Source: Gemmatimonadota bacterium (GTDB lineage Bacteria > JAAXHH01). From it: a DNA stretch of 49,670 nucleotides. Each line of letters opens with the position of its first letter. The first letter of the stretch is position 1. Positions 7,901-16,249 of the stretch are shown one piece after another. Where the stretch lies: NCBI GenBank assembly GCA_026705925.1, contig JAPOZT010000020.1:1-49670 (forward strand), given 5' to 3'. Below the pieces are notes generated by a model. That model searched no databases. It was not told the DNA's origin and worked only from the letters and a program-made list of their open reading frames with translations. Position numbers and translations under genes: made by a program.

Positions 7901-8887
7901 ATGCGGCACAGGATCCTTGGGAGGACCGGAATCCGGGTCAGCGAGATCGGAATGGGCGGACTGTTCGTTTCATCCCATGGCTCGGACCGGGCGGAGGGCA
8001 TTCGGGCGGTACGGCGGGGCCTGGAACTCGGCATAAACTACGTGGACACGGCACCTTCGTACCGCGATTCCGAAGAAGTGATGGGGCAGGCCCTGGATGG
8101 GGTGACGCAACCCTACATCCTTTCGACCAAGCTCGGCGGTCGGCCCCGGCCCTTCGATCCCAGGGACCCGGACCAGTTGCGGCGGTCCGTGGAGACCAGC
8201 CTGGAACTGTTGAAGAGAGACGCGGTCGACATACTCATGATCCACGAACCGGACCGCCCCGGCCAGTACGACTGGTTTACGGACTGGGAACGGTTTCACG
8301 GTCCCGTATGCGAGCTGCTCGAGGCGCTGAAGTCCGAAGGCGTGATCCGGTACACCGGGCTGGGCGGCACCACGGCATATACGCTGCCCGCCATCATGGC
8401 GACCGGCGCGTACGACGTCGTGCTTACGGCCTTCAACTACAGCCTGCTCTGGCAGGAAGCGGTCCACGCAGTGCTTCCCGAGGCCGTGAAGCAGGACATG
8501 GGGATTGTCGTGGGATCCCCCCTCCAGCAGGGGGCACTGTCCGCCTGTTTTACGGAGCAGGTGGAGCGCGGGGCGCCCTGGTTGTCTCCGCCCCGGCGCG
8601 AGCAGTTCAGACGGCTGTACGCCCTGGTGGAGGAATTGGATATGAGCCTGCCGGAACTGGCGATCCGCTGGGTGCTGTCCAATCCCACCGTCTCCACGGT
8701 CCTGTCGGGATCGAGGTCAGTCGAGGAGGTCGAGCAGAACGTCGGTTACGTGGCGTCGGGGCCGCTCCCGAAGGCGGTCCTGGACCGCGTGCGGGAGATC
8801 GCGGACCTGGTACCCTTCCGGCCCTTCGAGGAACCTTTCGGCCTGCCCTTCACGCGCGCCTACCGGGGGCCGGGCATGGCGCGGTAG
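7901..8887 (+). CDS. Aldo/keto reductase (aldose/L-galactose dehydrogenase-like)
   Basis: The ATG at 7901, ten bases downstream of GGAGG, gives a 328-residue NAD(P)-dependent TIM-barrel oxidoreductase. The catalytic tetrad is visible: D49 and Y54 (NYVDTAPSYRDSE), K77 (LSTKLGG) and H115 (LMIHEPD). The cofactor-site motif near the C terminus reads STVLSGSRSVEEVEQNV. The pattern LGRTGIRVSEIGMGG is typical of the family that includes D-threo-aldose and L-galactose dehydrogenases. The substrate is not predictable, although the sugar-acid genes elsewhere in the window make an aldose plausible. The stop codon lies inside an 18-bp tandem repeat shared with the spacer to the efflux operon. Confidence 0.9.
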   Translation: MRHRILGRTGIRVSEIGMGGLFVSSHGSDRAEGIRAVRRGLELGINYVDTAPSYRDSEEVMGQALDGVTQPYILSTKLGGRPRPFDPRDPDQLRRSVETSLELLKRDAVDILMIHEPDRPGQYDWFTDWERFHGPVCELLEALKSEGVIRYTGLGGTTAYTLPAIMATGAYDVVLTAFNYSLLWQEAVHAVLPEAVKQDMGIVVGSPLQQGALSACFTEQVERGAPWLSPPRREQFRRLYALVEELDMSLPELAIRWVLSNPTVSTVLSGSRSVEEVEQNVGYVASGPLPKAVLDRVREIADLVPFRPFEEPFGLPFTRAYRGPGMAR

Positions 8888-8932
8888 ACCGCAACGGCGC
8901 GGTAGACCGCAACGGCGCGGTAGACCGCAACG
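8879..8932 (+). repeat. 18-bp tandem repeat, three perfect copies
   Basis: The unit GCGCGGTAGACCGCAACG occurs three times in a row. The first copy contains the TAG stop of the aldo/keto reductase gene. The array lies in the convergent spacer with the TolC-like gene. GCGGT and ACCGC in each unit allow small hairpins. Confidence 0.95.
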
Positions 8933-8943
8933 AACCGGTAGCC

Positions 8944-10296
8944 TTACCGGTCATCCGATCGAGCGTCCATCATGCCCAGGACGTTCCGCAGATTCGCGGT
9001 GGCCGTGGCGTAATCGTACTTCGCCGTAACGTGATCGGTCTCGGCCTGCTTCAGGACGAACTGGGCGTCGATGAGCTCGAGCTGTGTGCTGACGCCGCCC
9101 TCGTACTGTACCTGCGCGATGGACAGGCCGCGGCTGGCCAGTTCGACGGCCTCCTCGCCGGCCCTCACGCGTTCCGATGCCTCCACCACGTTGAGCACGG
9201 CCTCGGTGACGTCCACCTCGATCTGCTTACCGAGCTGGCGTTCGACGTACCGTGACAGCTCATAGTCCGCCTGGGCCTGCATGATACGGCCCGAGTTCTG
9301 CCTCCCGTCGAAGACCGGAATCGATACGTTGATGAGCGTGTTCCAGCTCCGGGAGAAGTCGTTGAATCCGATGGACTTGAAACCGGGGTCGTTTACCTGG
9401 GCCTGCATCAGGTAACCCGCGGAAAGCGATACGTCGAGTCCGTTTTCTCCCCGTGCGAGCCGGACCGCCGCATCGTTCATCGTAGTCTGCAACCGGGCGG
9501 CTTTCAGGTCCGATCGGTTCTCCAGCGCCTGGTCCACGGCCGTTTCGATGTCCTCCGGCAAACCGGACACATCCACGTCGAGGCTGCCGGTACACCGTAT
9601 ACGCGCCTGCCGGGGCAGTCCGATCAGTTGCTTGAGCTGCGCTTGCGCGATCGTGAGCCGGTTCCCGGCCTGGGTGACCGGCGGGAGGGCGTTGGTCACT
9701 TCCACCCGGGCCCTGAGCACGTCATAATCCGATACCGTCCCGGCTTCGTAAAACCGTTGTACGCCTTCGTACTGGGCCACGGCGCGGTCATAGGCTGCAG
9801 TGGAAACCTCCAGCGTTGCTTCGGCCAGCAGGACATCGTAGTACCCCTCGTGGACCTGGTGCACGATGTCCCCCCGCATCCGGTCCGTATTGGATGCCGA
9901 AATCTGCTGGAAGTAACGTGCGATTCTCAGGCCGACGCCGACCTGCCCGCCCCGATAGATGGTCTGGGATAGATCGAGACCAAAGTTGATTACGTTGTCG
10001 GTGCCCACCTTGAAGGTCTGGCCGCCGAAATTGAACTCCGGCAGGGCCCAGTTCCGGGTGATGGAACTGCTGAAGTCGAGCTTGGGCAGCGCTTCGGAGT
10101 ACGCTTCCCGCACGCGCGCCCTAGCGCGGTCTTCCTCCAGCCTGGTGCTCAGCAGGGATTCGTTGTTCCTGAGCGCAAGCTCGACGGCCCGGTCGAGCGT
10201 AAGCACGATCTCGTCGTCCTGCTGGGCGGACAATGGAAGCGCGATGCCGGCCGCAATGGCGATCGACACCACTGTATTCAACACGGTGCGAATCAT
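8944..10296 (-). CDS. TolC-like outer membrane efflux protein
   Basis: An ATG at 10296 with GGAGG five bases upstream gives 450 residues starting with a Sec signal peptide (MIRTVLNTVVSIAIAAG, cut near LSAQ). Two outer-membrane-efflux repeats follow: LTLDRAVELALRNNESLLS near residue 30 and the matching helical stretch after ETAVDQALENRSDLKAARLQ. Long amphipathic helices typical of the periplasmic TolC tunnel and short strands for the trimeric barrel are apparent (LDLSQTIYRGGQ, VSIPVFDGRQNSG). It should form the outer-membrane duct for the RND pump encoded just upstream, whose stop is 31 bases away. It is the third gene of the efflux operon. Confidence 0.92.
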   Translation of the reverse strand: MIRTVLNTVVSIAIAAGIALPLSAQQDDEIVLTLDRAVELALRNNESLLSTRLEEDRARARVREAYSEALPKLDFSSSITRNWALPEFNFGGQTFKVGTDNVINFGLDLSQTIYRGGQVGVGLRIARYFQQISASNTDRMRGDIVHQVHEGYYDVLLAEATLEVSTAAYDRAVAQYEGVQRFYEAGTVSDYDVLRARVEVTNALPPVTQAGNRLTIAQAQLKQLIGLPRQARIRCTGSLDVDVSGLPEDIETAVDQALENRSDLKAARLQTTMNDAAVRLARGENGLDVSLSAGYLMQAQVNDPGFKSIGFNDFSRSWNTLINVSIPVFDGRQNSGRIMQAQADYELSRYVERQLGKQIEVDVTEAVLNVVEASERVRAGEEAVELASRGLSIAQVQYEGGVSTQLELIDAQFVLKQAETDHVTAKYDYATATANLRNVLGMMDARSDDR

Positions 10297-10327
10297 GCTA
10301 TCCTCCAGCTTGACTATCCGGCTTCGG

Positions 10328-13300
10328 TCATACCGCAGGTACGGGCTGATCAATGGCGGCACCGCTATCCTGCCCGCTTTCTTCCGCCGCCTTCGCTTCC
10401 CTGTCACCTCGTTCGGTCCATCCCGACACGAAGTCGTACATGACGGGCACTACGACCAGGGTCAGCACCGTGGCTATGGCCAGTCCGAAGATTACGGCCA
10501 CCCCCATGGGTCCCCACCATTGCGAGCTTTCCCCACCGATCTCGAGCGTAAGCGTCATGAAATTGAAGCTGAACCCGGTGGTCAGGGGAATGAGGCCGAG
10601 AATCGTCGTCATCGCCGTCAGTAGGACCGGCCGCAGCCGGGTAACCCCGCCCTGGACGATCGCTTCCCTGCGCCGCAGGCCGCGGTTTCGCAGTTTCCTT
10701 ATGTAGTCGATCAGCACGATGGCGTTGTTGACGACCACCCCGGCCAGGCTGATGACCCCGATGCCGGTCATGATGATGCCGAAAGGTGTGGCCGTCACGA
10801 TCAGTCCCAACAGGACGCCGATCAGCGACAACACCACGGACATCATGATGATGAAGGGCATGGTGACGGAATTGAACTGCGTGACGAGCACGAGCGTGAT
10901 CATGATCAGGGCGATGAAAAAAGCCCTGGACAAAAAGTCGGTCGCTTCGTCCTGTTCCACGTTTTCACCGGCGTACCGCAGTGCGTATCCCTCTGGCAGA
11001 TCGAGATCGGCCAGGGTGGCCTGCACTTCCGCGAGTACGTCGTTAGCGAGGCGGCCCTCCACGTCACCTTCGATGGTCAGCACGCGTTCCTGGTCTTTCC
11101 GCTTGATGGAACCCACGCCGCCGTCCACGCGGGTCCGGGCCAGGGTACTCAGCGAGACCAGTTCGTCCTCATGGATGATGTGTATGCGTTCCAGGTCGGC
11201 GAACGTGGCACGCTCGGGTTCGGCGAACCGTACCACGATGTCGTATTCTTCCTCTCCGACACGGTACTTGGAGGCTTCCGTGCCGTTGATGGCGGTGCGC
11301 ACCGCCCGCGCGATCTCGGCCGTGTTCATTTCCAGCAGGGCGGCCTGTTCACGGTCGATTTCGACTTTCAGTTCAGGCTTACCCGAATCGTAGTCGTCCT
11401 TGAGATCCACCAGGCCAGGGATGTTCTCGATGCGCAGCATCACCTGATCGGCCAGCCGGCCGAGTACGGCGAAATCCTCCCCCACGATTTCGATGTTCAC
11501 CGGCGCCGCGGTGGGCGGACCGACATCGGGCGTTACGATTTCCACGTCGGCGCCGATGAGCCGTTCCATCCGCTGTCTGATCATCTCCACCGTGTCGAAG
11601 GAGGACTGTTCCCGGTCCTGCCGTTCCACCAGGTCGACGATGATCCGCGACCTGTGGGGCGTTCCACCACCACCGCCACCGCCGGGATTCTGGTTGTCCG
11701 AGGCCGCCCCCACGCTGGCGACGTACTGGTTCATGTCGGGCACGTCCTGTATGAAATCCTCCGCCTGCCGGACCACGCCGTCGGAGACGTCCAACTGGGT
11801 GCCGATCGCCGTGTTGACGTCGATGTAAGCCTGGTTCGGTTCGGTCTCCGGGAAAAACTCCACGCCCTTGCCGATCAGCCCGTAAAGCACGATCATCCCG
11901 ATGAGCACGCCGCAGGTGACGAACATGACCGGCGCCCTGTGGGCCAGCGCCCACATGAGAAACCGGCTGTACCGCCCGCGCAGGGATACCAGCCACTTCT
12001 GGTCCTTCCGGGCTGTGTTGACGGTGAGCAACACGGAGCAGACCGTGGGGTTGATGATGAGGGCGACGAAAAGCGAGGCCGAAAGGGTGATGATCAGCGT
12101 GGCCGGTAGGTAGCTCATGAAGTCGCCGATGATGCCCGGCCAGAACAGCATGGGGGCGAAGGCGCACAGCGTGGTGAGGGTGGAAGTGCAGACCGGCACG
12201 GCCACCTCGCCCACGCCCTCGCGGGCGGCGCGGACCAGGGGCCTGCCTTCCTCGCGGTGACGGTAGATGTTCTCGACGATGACGATGGCGTTGTCCACCA
12301 GCATGCCGAGGGCCAGGATCAGGCTGAAGAGCACGATCATGTTCAGGGTGTAGCCCAGGATGTCGAGCACGATGAAGGAGATCAGCATGGACAGCGGTAT
12401 CGCTATGGCCACGAAAAGAGCGTTGCGCACGCCCATGAACATGAACAGCACGCAGACGACGAGGATCAGGCCCGAGATGATATTGTTCTCCAGGTCGCTG
12501 ACCATGGACCGGATGTCCTTGGACTGGTCCGCCAGGACCGCAAGGCTAACCGTCTGTGGCAACCGCTCCCGTTCTTCCTCCAGCAATGCCTTCACGGCGT
12601 CGGCGATCTGAATCAGGTTTTCCCCGCTGCGTTTCTGCACGTTCAGGGTAACGCAGGGCAGGCCGTTCAGCCGGGCGAAGGAGGTTTCTTCCTTGAAACC
12701 GAACCGGACCTCCGCCACGTCCGTGATGGCGATGGGCTGCCGATTGCGGGTCTCGACCACCAGCGACCCGATCTCCTCCGGCGTCGTGAATTCGCCCGGG
12801 ACCCGTACAGCGTACCGAAGGGTTCCGGTCTTGATCGAGCCGCCGGGCATATTCAGGTTTTCCTGGCGAATCGTTTCGATGATATCATCGAGCTCCAGGC
12901 CGTAGTATACCAACCGGTCCGGATCGACGTTGACCTGGACTTCCCGCTCCAGCCCGCCCGCGACCGTTACGTCCAGCACGCCCGGGATCTGTTCGATGCG
13001 CTGCTCCAGGTCCTCCGCGATGTCTTTCAGCGTCACGAGGCTGTGGGTCCCCGCGACGTTGATCACCAGGATGGGGATATCGTCGAAGTTGATCTCCTGG
13101 ATGGTGGATTCCTCCGCGTCTTCCGGGATCTCGGTCCGCGCGATGTCAACCTCTTCACGCACCTTCTGGAGCGCATTGTTGATGTCGACGTCGGTTTCGA
13201 ATTCGATGACCACCGTCGAAATCCCCTCGCTGGAGGTCGAGGTGATCACCTTCACGTTGGACAGTTCTTCGAGATGCTTCTCGATCGGCTGGGTAACGAG

Positions 13301-13483
13301 GTTCTCGATGTCCGCGGGAGCCACGCCGAAATAGGGGGTGGCGACGAATACGATCGGGATGGTGATCGAGGGGGTTGATTCGCGCGGCAGGGACAGGTAG
13401 GACATGAAGCCGAGGAGTATGACGGCCCCGGTCAGGACGAAGATGCTGATTCTGTTTTTGATCGCCAGGTCAGAGACTTTCAA
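10328..13483 (-). CDS. RND-family efflux transporter permease (AcrB/MdtB-like)
   Basis: This full-length 1051-residue pump starts MKVSDLAIKNRISIFVLTGA. It has 12 expected membrane helices and two large periplasmic loops with porter and docking motifs. TM4 reads LGMLVDNAIVIVENIYR and the TM10 region reads SLAGVVVNNAIVLIDYIRK. So the AcrB Asp-Asp proton-relay pair is Asp-Asn here and the AcrB TM10 lysine position is Asn; this is common in hydrophobic-compound RND pumps outside Enterobacteria. A poly-glycine insert (NPGGGGGGGTP, about residue 600) sits in the second periplasmic loop. The pump exports lipophilic compounds using the proton or another ion gradient. It lies between the adaptor (45 bases upstream) and the TolC-like gene. 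Confidence 0.95.
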   Translation of the reverse strand: MKVSDLAIKNRISIFVLTGAVILLGFMSYLSLPRESTPSITIPIVFVATPYFGVAPADIENLVTQPIEKHLEELSNVKVITSTSSEGISTVVIEFETDVDINNALQKVREEVDIARTEIPEDAEESTIQEINFDDIPILVINVAGTHSLVTLKDIAEDLEQRIEQIPGVLDVTVAGGLEREVQVNVDPDRLVYYGLELDDIIETIRQENLNMPGGSIKTGTLRYAVRVPGEFTTPEEIGSLVVETRNRQPIAITDVAEVRFGFKEETSFARLNGLPCVTLNVQKRSGENLIQIADAVKALLEEERERLPQTVSLAVLADQSKDIRSMVSDLENNIISGLILVVCVLFMFMGVRNALFVAIAIPLSMLISFIVLDILGYTLNMIVLFSLILALGMLVDNAIVIVENIYRHREEGRPLVRAAREGVGEVAVPVCTSTLTTLCAFAPMLFWPGIIGDFMSYLPATLIITLSASLFVALIINPTVCSVLLTVNTARKDQKWLVSLRGRYSRFLMWALAHRAPVMFVTCGVLIGMIVLYGLIGKGVEFFPETEPNQAYIDVNTAIGTQLDVSDGVVRQAEDFIQDVPDMNQYVASVGAASDNQNPGGGGGGGTPHRSRIIVDLVERQDREQSSFDTVEMIRQRMERLIGADVEIVTPDVGPPTAAPVNIEIVGEDFAVLGRLADQVMLRIENIPGLVDLKDDYDSGKPELKVEIDREQAALLEMNTAEIARAVRTAINGTEASKYRVGEEEYDIVVRFAEPERATFADLERIHIIHEDELVSLSTLARTRVDGGVGSIKRKDQERVLTIEGDVEGRLANDVLAEVQATLADLDLPEGYALRYAGENVEQDEATDFLSRAFFIALIMITLVLVTQFNSVTMPFIIMMSVVLSLIGVLLGLIVTATPFGIIMTGIGVISLAGVVVNNAIVLIDYIRKLRNRGLRRREAIVQGGVTRLRPVLLTAMTTILGLIPLTTGFSFNFMTLTLEIGGESSQWWGPMGVAVIFGLAIATVLTLVVVPVMYDFVSGWTERGDREAKAAEESGQDSGAAIDQPVPAV

Positions 13484-13528
13484 GTAAGGATACTCCAGTG
13501 GAAATGTGGGGCGAACGGGATCACCAAG

Positions 13529-14599
13529 CTAGATCCCGTCGTTTCTGACCTGAATGGACTCACCATTTACCAGGTTTCGGTGGCCGACGACGATAAGGGT
13601 ATCGCCCGTCGCCAGCCCATTCGTGACCAGGACCTGATCGCCCGAAGTCGAACCCAGTGCGACCGGTACGGACCGGGCGACGTTCCGGTCCGCCAGGAAT
13701 ACGATTCGGCCCTGATCGGTGTCGATTACGGCGTCCTGGGGGATGACGATGGCCTCCGGTATGTTGTCTTTGACGACGCGGATGGTGACGGCCATCTCGG
13801 GTTTGAGCCGGTGCGCCGGATTGTCCATCGTGATTTCCACGGGTACGGTTCGGCTGTCCGGGTCCAGCGTTGTTCCGATATAGGAGATGTCCGCTTCCAG
13901 AGAGACGTCCGGATAGGCGGGAAACGTCAGGGTAGCCCGCGTGCCGTCGGTGACGTGTTTCAAATGCCGTTCGGGAACACCGGCCTCGATCTTGACCCGG
14001 TCGATATCTACCAGTTCCATCAACTCCATTCCGGGCGTAGCCAGTTCGCCCACCTCGAGATTTCGGCTGTCCACCACGCCGGAGATCGGCGCCCGGATGA
14101 CCGTCTTGCCCAGGTAGGTCCGGGCCTGTTGATGCCGCGCGAGATTGATGTCATGGAGGTACTTGGTGTCGAGGAAAACGGACTCCGCAAGGGCTTTCTG
14201 CTCCAACAGCCGCTTCTGGTTGCGCAGGGTCAGGCCGCTGGCGTTTACGGCCGCTTCGGCCTCGTCCGCGGCAGCCTTGAGCAATTCATCGTCCAACCGG
14301 GCCAGCACGGCGTTCTGGCGCACAGACTCGCCTTTTTCAACCTCGATGTGCCTTACCAGTCCGGTGGCCTCGATACTCACCACGACGCGCCGGACCGGCT
14401 TGACCTCGCCCACCAGCCTGAGGTGATTGATGAATTCCCGGGGCTCGACCACCCGGGTCACCACGTTAACAGACCGCGTCTCCTCCACGGCGGACGCTTC
14501 GTTGGCGGCGCTGCCGCTTTCACTGCAGCCCGCGGCGGCCAGTACGACCGCCATGCATGCGGCCGAACCCAACCAATGCCTGGCGCGGTTGATCATCAA
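13529..14599 (-). CDS. RND efflux periplasmic adaptor lipoprotein (membrane fusion protein)
   Basis: The protein has 356 residues with a lipoprotein signal ending AVVLAAAGC (C25), so it is anchored in the inner membrane. The order is typical of the family: a first beta strand set near residue 60, an alpha-helical hairpin at about 100-150, the lipoyl half-motif TVIRAPISGVVDSRNLEVGE at 165-185, then beta-barrel and membrane-proximal domains to PQDAVIDTDQGRIVFL. It bridges the RND pump and the TolC-like channel. AAGGAG lies nine bases before ATGATG, making this the first gene of the three-gene efflux operon. Upstream palindromes could be operators, but no regulator gene is adjacent. Confidence 0.93.
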   Translation of the reverse strand: MMINRARHWLGSAACMAVVLAAAGCSESGSAANEASAVEETRSVNVVTRVVEPREFINHLRLVGEVKPVRRVVVSIEATGLVRHIEVEKGESVRQNAVLARLDDELLKAAADEAEAAVNASGLTLRNQKRLLEQKALAESVFLDTKYLHDINLARHQQARTYLGKTVIRAPISGVVDSRNLEVGELATPGMELMELVDIDRVKIEAGVPERHLKHVTDGTRATLTFPAYPDVSLEADISYIGTTLDPDSRTVPVEITMDNPAHRLKPEMAVTIRVVKDNIPEAIVIPQDAVIDTDQGRIVFLADRNVARSVPVALGSTSGDQVLVTNGLATGDTLIVVGHRNLVNGESIQVRNDGI

Positions 14600-14887
14600 T
14601 GCCTGCTCCTTCGTAAAAGCTCGATTTCACGTGAAGTTTCGACGTACTGTCCGCTCCATTAGACAGCGGGCATGGGGCAATAGTTTCCGTAACTACTGCA
14701 TATCTGACGTGTACCGATTCCGACGGCCAACCCCGACTTGCCGGGACGGCCGAAATAACGTAATATCAGGACATCCTGTCAAGTACATCTATACAAAAGG
14801 GGACGAGGCGACATTCAATAAAACCGCGGTCTGTACCGGAGTCTGTTCCATGTACGGGAACCATGCCGCGCACGTCGCCGACATGAC
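14600..14887. promoter_or_regulatory. Divergent control region between efflux operon and GT9 gene
   Basis: This 288-base spacer holds the promoters of two divergent units. Near the efflux side is the perfect palindrome TTCACGTGAA (14626-14635), and an inverted repeat CTGTC-N10-GACAG (14647-14666) of the size bound by TetR-type repressors. A two-part hairpin lies at 14724-14752 (CGGCC/GGCCG outside, CCCG/CGGG inside). I cannot name convincing -35/-10 pairs. All binding roles are inference. Confidence 0.35.
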
Positions 14888-16237
14888 ATGTGGAAACCGA
14901 TCAACAACATCGCTTACCGGCTCTACTTTGCGTACCGGAACCGGAAATCCCGCCGCGATGCCAGGCATTGGGCGGTCCGGGTCGCACGAACCCGGGACAC
15001 GGAACCCAGACCCGTACTATACGTGTCATGGGGACGGATCGGAGACGTGGTCCTGGCCACCGGGCACCTCAAACTGCTGCGGCGGTGGTTTCATCCCAGC
15101 CCGGTCTGGTTCCTGGGAAGGTCCCGCGTACGGCCGCTCGTCGAACCGTACGTGGACGCCTTCCTGCCGTTCCCCGAACCGGACGCAGGCTTAACCGGGG
15201 CCGAAGGTGCCCGTGCAGCAGGCCTGGCCGGGGACGAAGGCGCTCGTGCAGCAGGCTTAATCAAGGCCGAAGGCGCTCGTGCAGCAGGCCCAGCCGGGTC
15301 CGAAGGTACCCCGGCAGCAGGTCTGGCCGAGTCCGAAGGTGCCGCTGCCGCGTCGCTTGAAGAGATCGCGAACCGATCGTTCCGGTACGTCATCGCGGAC
15401 ATCCACACGTTCTACGGTGGACTCTTCGCCCTGGATGCCGTGCTTGCCGCGGTGCGGGCTGACCACAAGTTCGTCTACGAAGGATACCACCTCGGCGAAG
15501 ACCTGGCGCCGGAAAGGCCCTATCCAGTCGGGTACGATATCGTGCCGAAATACGAGGTGAGGGATGGCGTGGTCAAGGATATCGCCAAATGCCATGTACT
15601 GCATCACAACGCCCATTACATCCGAAGCGTGTTGCGGCAATGCGGTATCTCAACGGATGTCGGGGAAGCGTGGCGGCCGGAACTGGATCACATCGGATCG
15701 GGAACCAGCGCATGCCGCCGGTTCGGGGTCGAACCCGGGGCGTATGTTGCGTGGCAACCCTTCAGCGACAATCGGAGGAAGGATTACCCGCCCGCGCGAT
15801 GGGCGGAGACGATCCGCGCATTCCCAGAATTACAGTTTGTCGCGCTGGTCGAGCCGGGCAGGGCCGACGAAGTGAGCCGTATGGCGCCGCCCGGTGTACC
15901 CGTGATCGCTACGTCGCTAACCGGGGCGATGAAGTTGATACGGGAAGCGCGCCTGTTCGTCGGACTGGATTCGGGGCTGAGCCATATCTCGACGGTGTTG
16001 GGGACCCCCACGGTCTGTGTCTGTCCCGACAGCCACCTCGGGTATTTCTTTCCCTATCCGGGAAGCTACGGTTATGCGAATCTGCACACGGTCTCACATC
16101 CGGACTACCTGCCGTGCCGGGGCTGTTTCATGACCTGCCGGCACGAACCCCTCACCTCGACGGTCACCCGGGGCGCCCTGTGTCTTCGTACGTTGCCATC
16201 GCGGCTGGTCATCGAGGCCATCCGGTCCGCACTATAG
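14888..16237 (+). CDS. Glycosyltransferase family 9 (heptosyltransferase-like) with repeat insert
   Basis: This 449-residue GT-B enzyme resembles the family that adds ADP-heptose to lipopolysaccharide core. The N-terminal Rossmann domain begins VLYVSWGRIGDVVLATGHLK (residues 44-63). The C-terminal nucleotide-binding domain carries YVAWQPFSDNRRKDYPPARW and the family signature FVGLDSGLSHISTVLGTPTV. A cysteine pair motif, PCRGCFMTC, lies near the end. Between the domains, residues 100-154 are five 11-residue repeats of the form AGLxGxEGARA that ordinary GT9 enzymes lack. No other lipopolysaccharide gene is nearby. The start has no strong ribosome-binding site; the ATG at 14888 is the first in frame that includes the whole domain. 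Confidence 0.85.
   Translation: MWKPINNIAYRLYFAYRNRKSRRDARHWAVRVARTRDTEPRPVLYVSWGRIGDVVLATGHLKLLRRWFHPSPVWFLGRSRVRPLVEPYVDAFLPFPEPDAGLTGAEGARAAGLAGDEGARAAGLIKAEGARAAGPAGSEGTPAAGLAESEGAAAASLEEIANRSFRYVIADIHTFYGGLFALDAVLAAVRADHKFVYEGYHLGEDLAPERPYPVGYDIVPKYEVRDGVVKDIAKCHVLHHNAHYIRSVLRQCGISTDVGEAWRPELDHIGSGTSACRRFGVEPGAYVAWQPFSDNRRKDYPPARWAETIRAFPELQFVALVEPGRADEVSRMAPPGVPVIATSLTGAMKLIREARLFVGLDSGLSHISTVLGTPTVCVCPDSHLGYFFPYPGSYGYANLHTVSHPDYLPCRGCFMTCRHEPLTSTVTRGALCLRTLPSRLVIEAIRSAL
15185..15349 (+). repeat. 33-bp in-frame tandem repeat (five copies) inside the GT9 gene
   Basis: Five consecutive 33-base units encode AGLTGAEGARA-like 11-mers. The first three units are very similar and the last two more diverged. 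The array keeps the frame and sits in the linker between the two GT-B domains. Confidence 0.95.
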
Positions 16238-16249
16238 CTTCATGCCGCG

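Noticed and set aside
7732..9255. 507-codon plus-strand open frame overlapping the aldo/keto reductase
   Set aside because: No recognisable domain; it shadows the aldo/keto reductase in another frame and runs into the TolC-like gene on the opposite strand. High GC makes such frames common.
12257..13378. 373-codon plus-strand open frame inside the RND pump
   Set aside because: Antisense shadow of a well conserved gene, rich in Asp, His and Gln with no domain.
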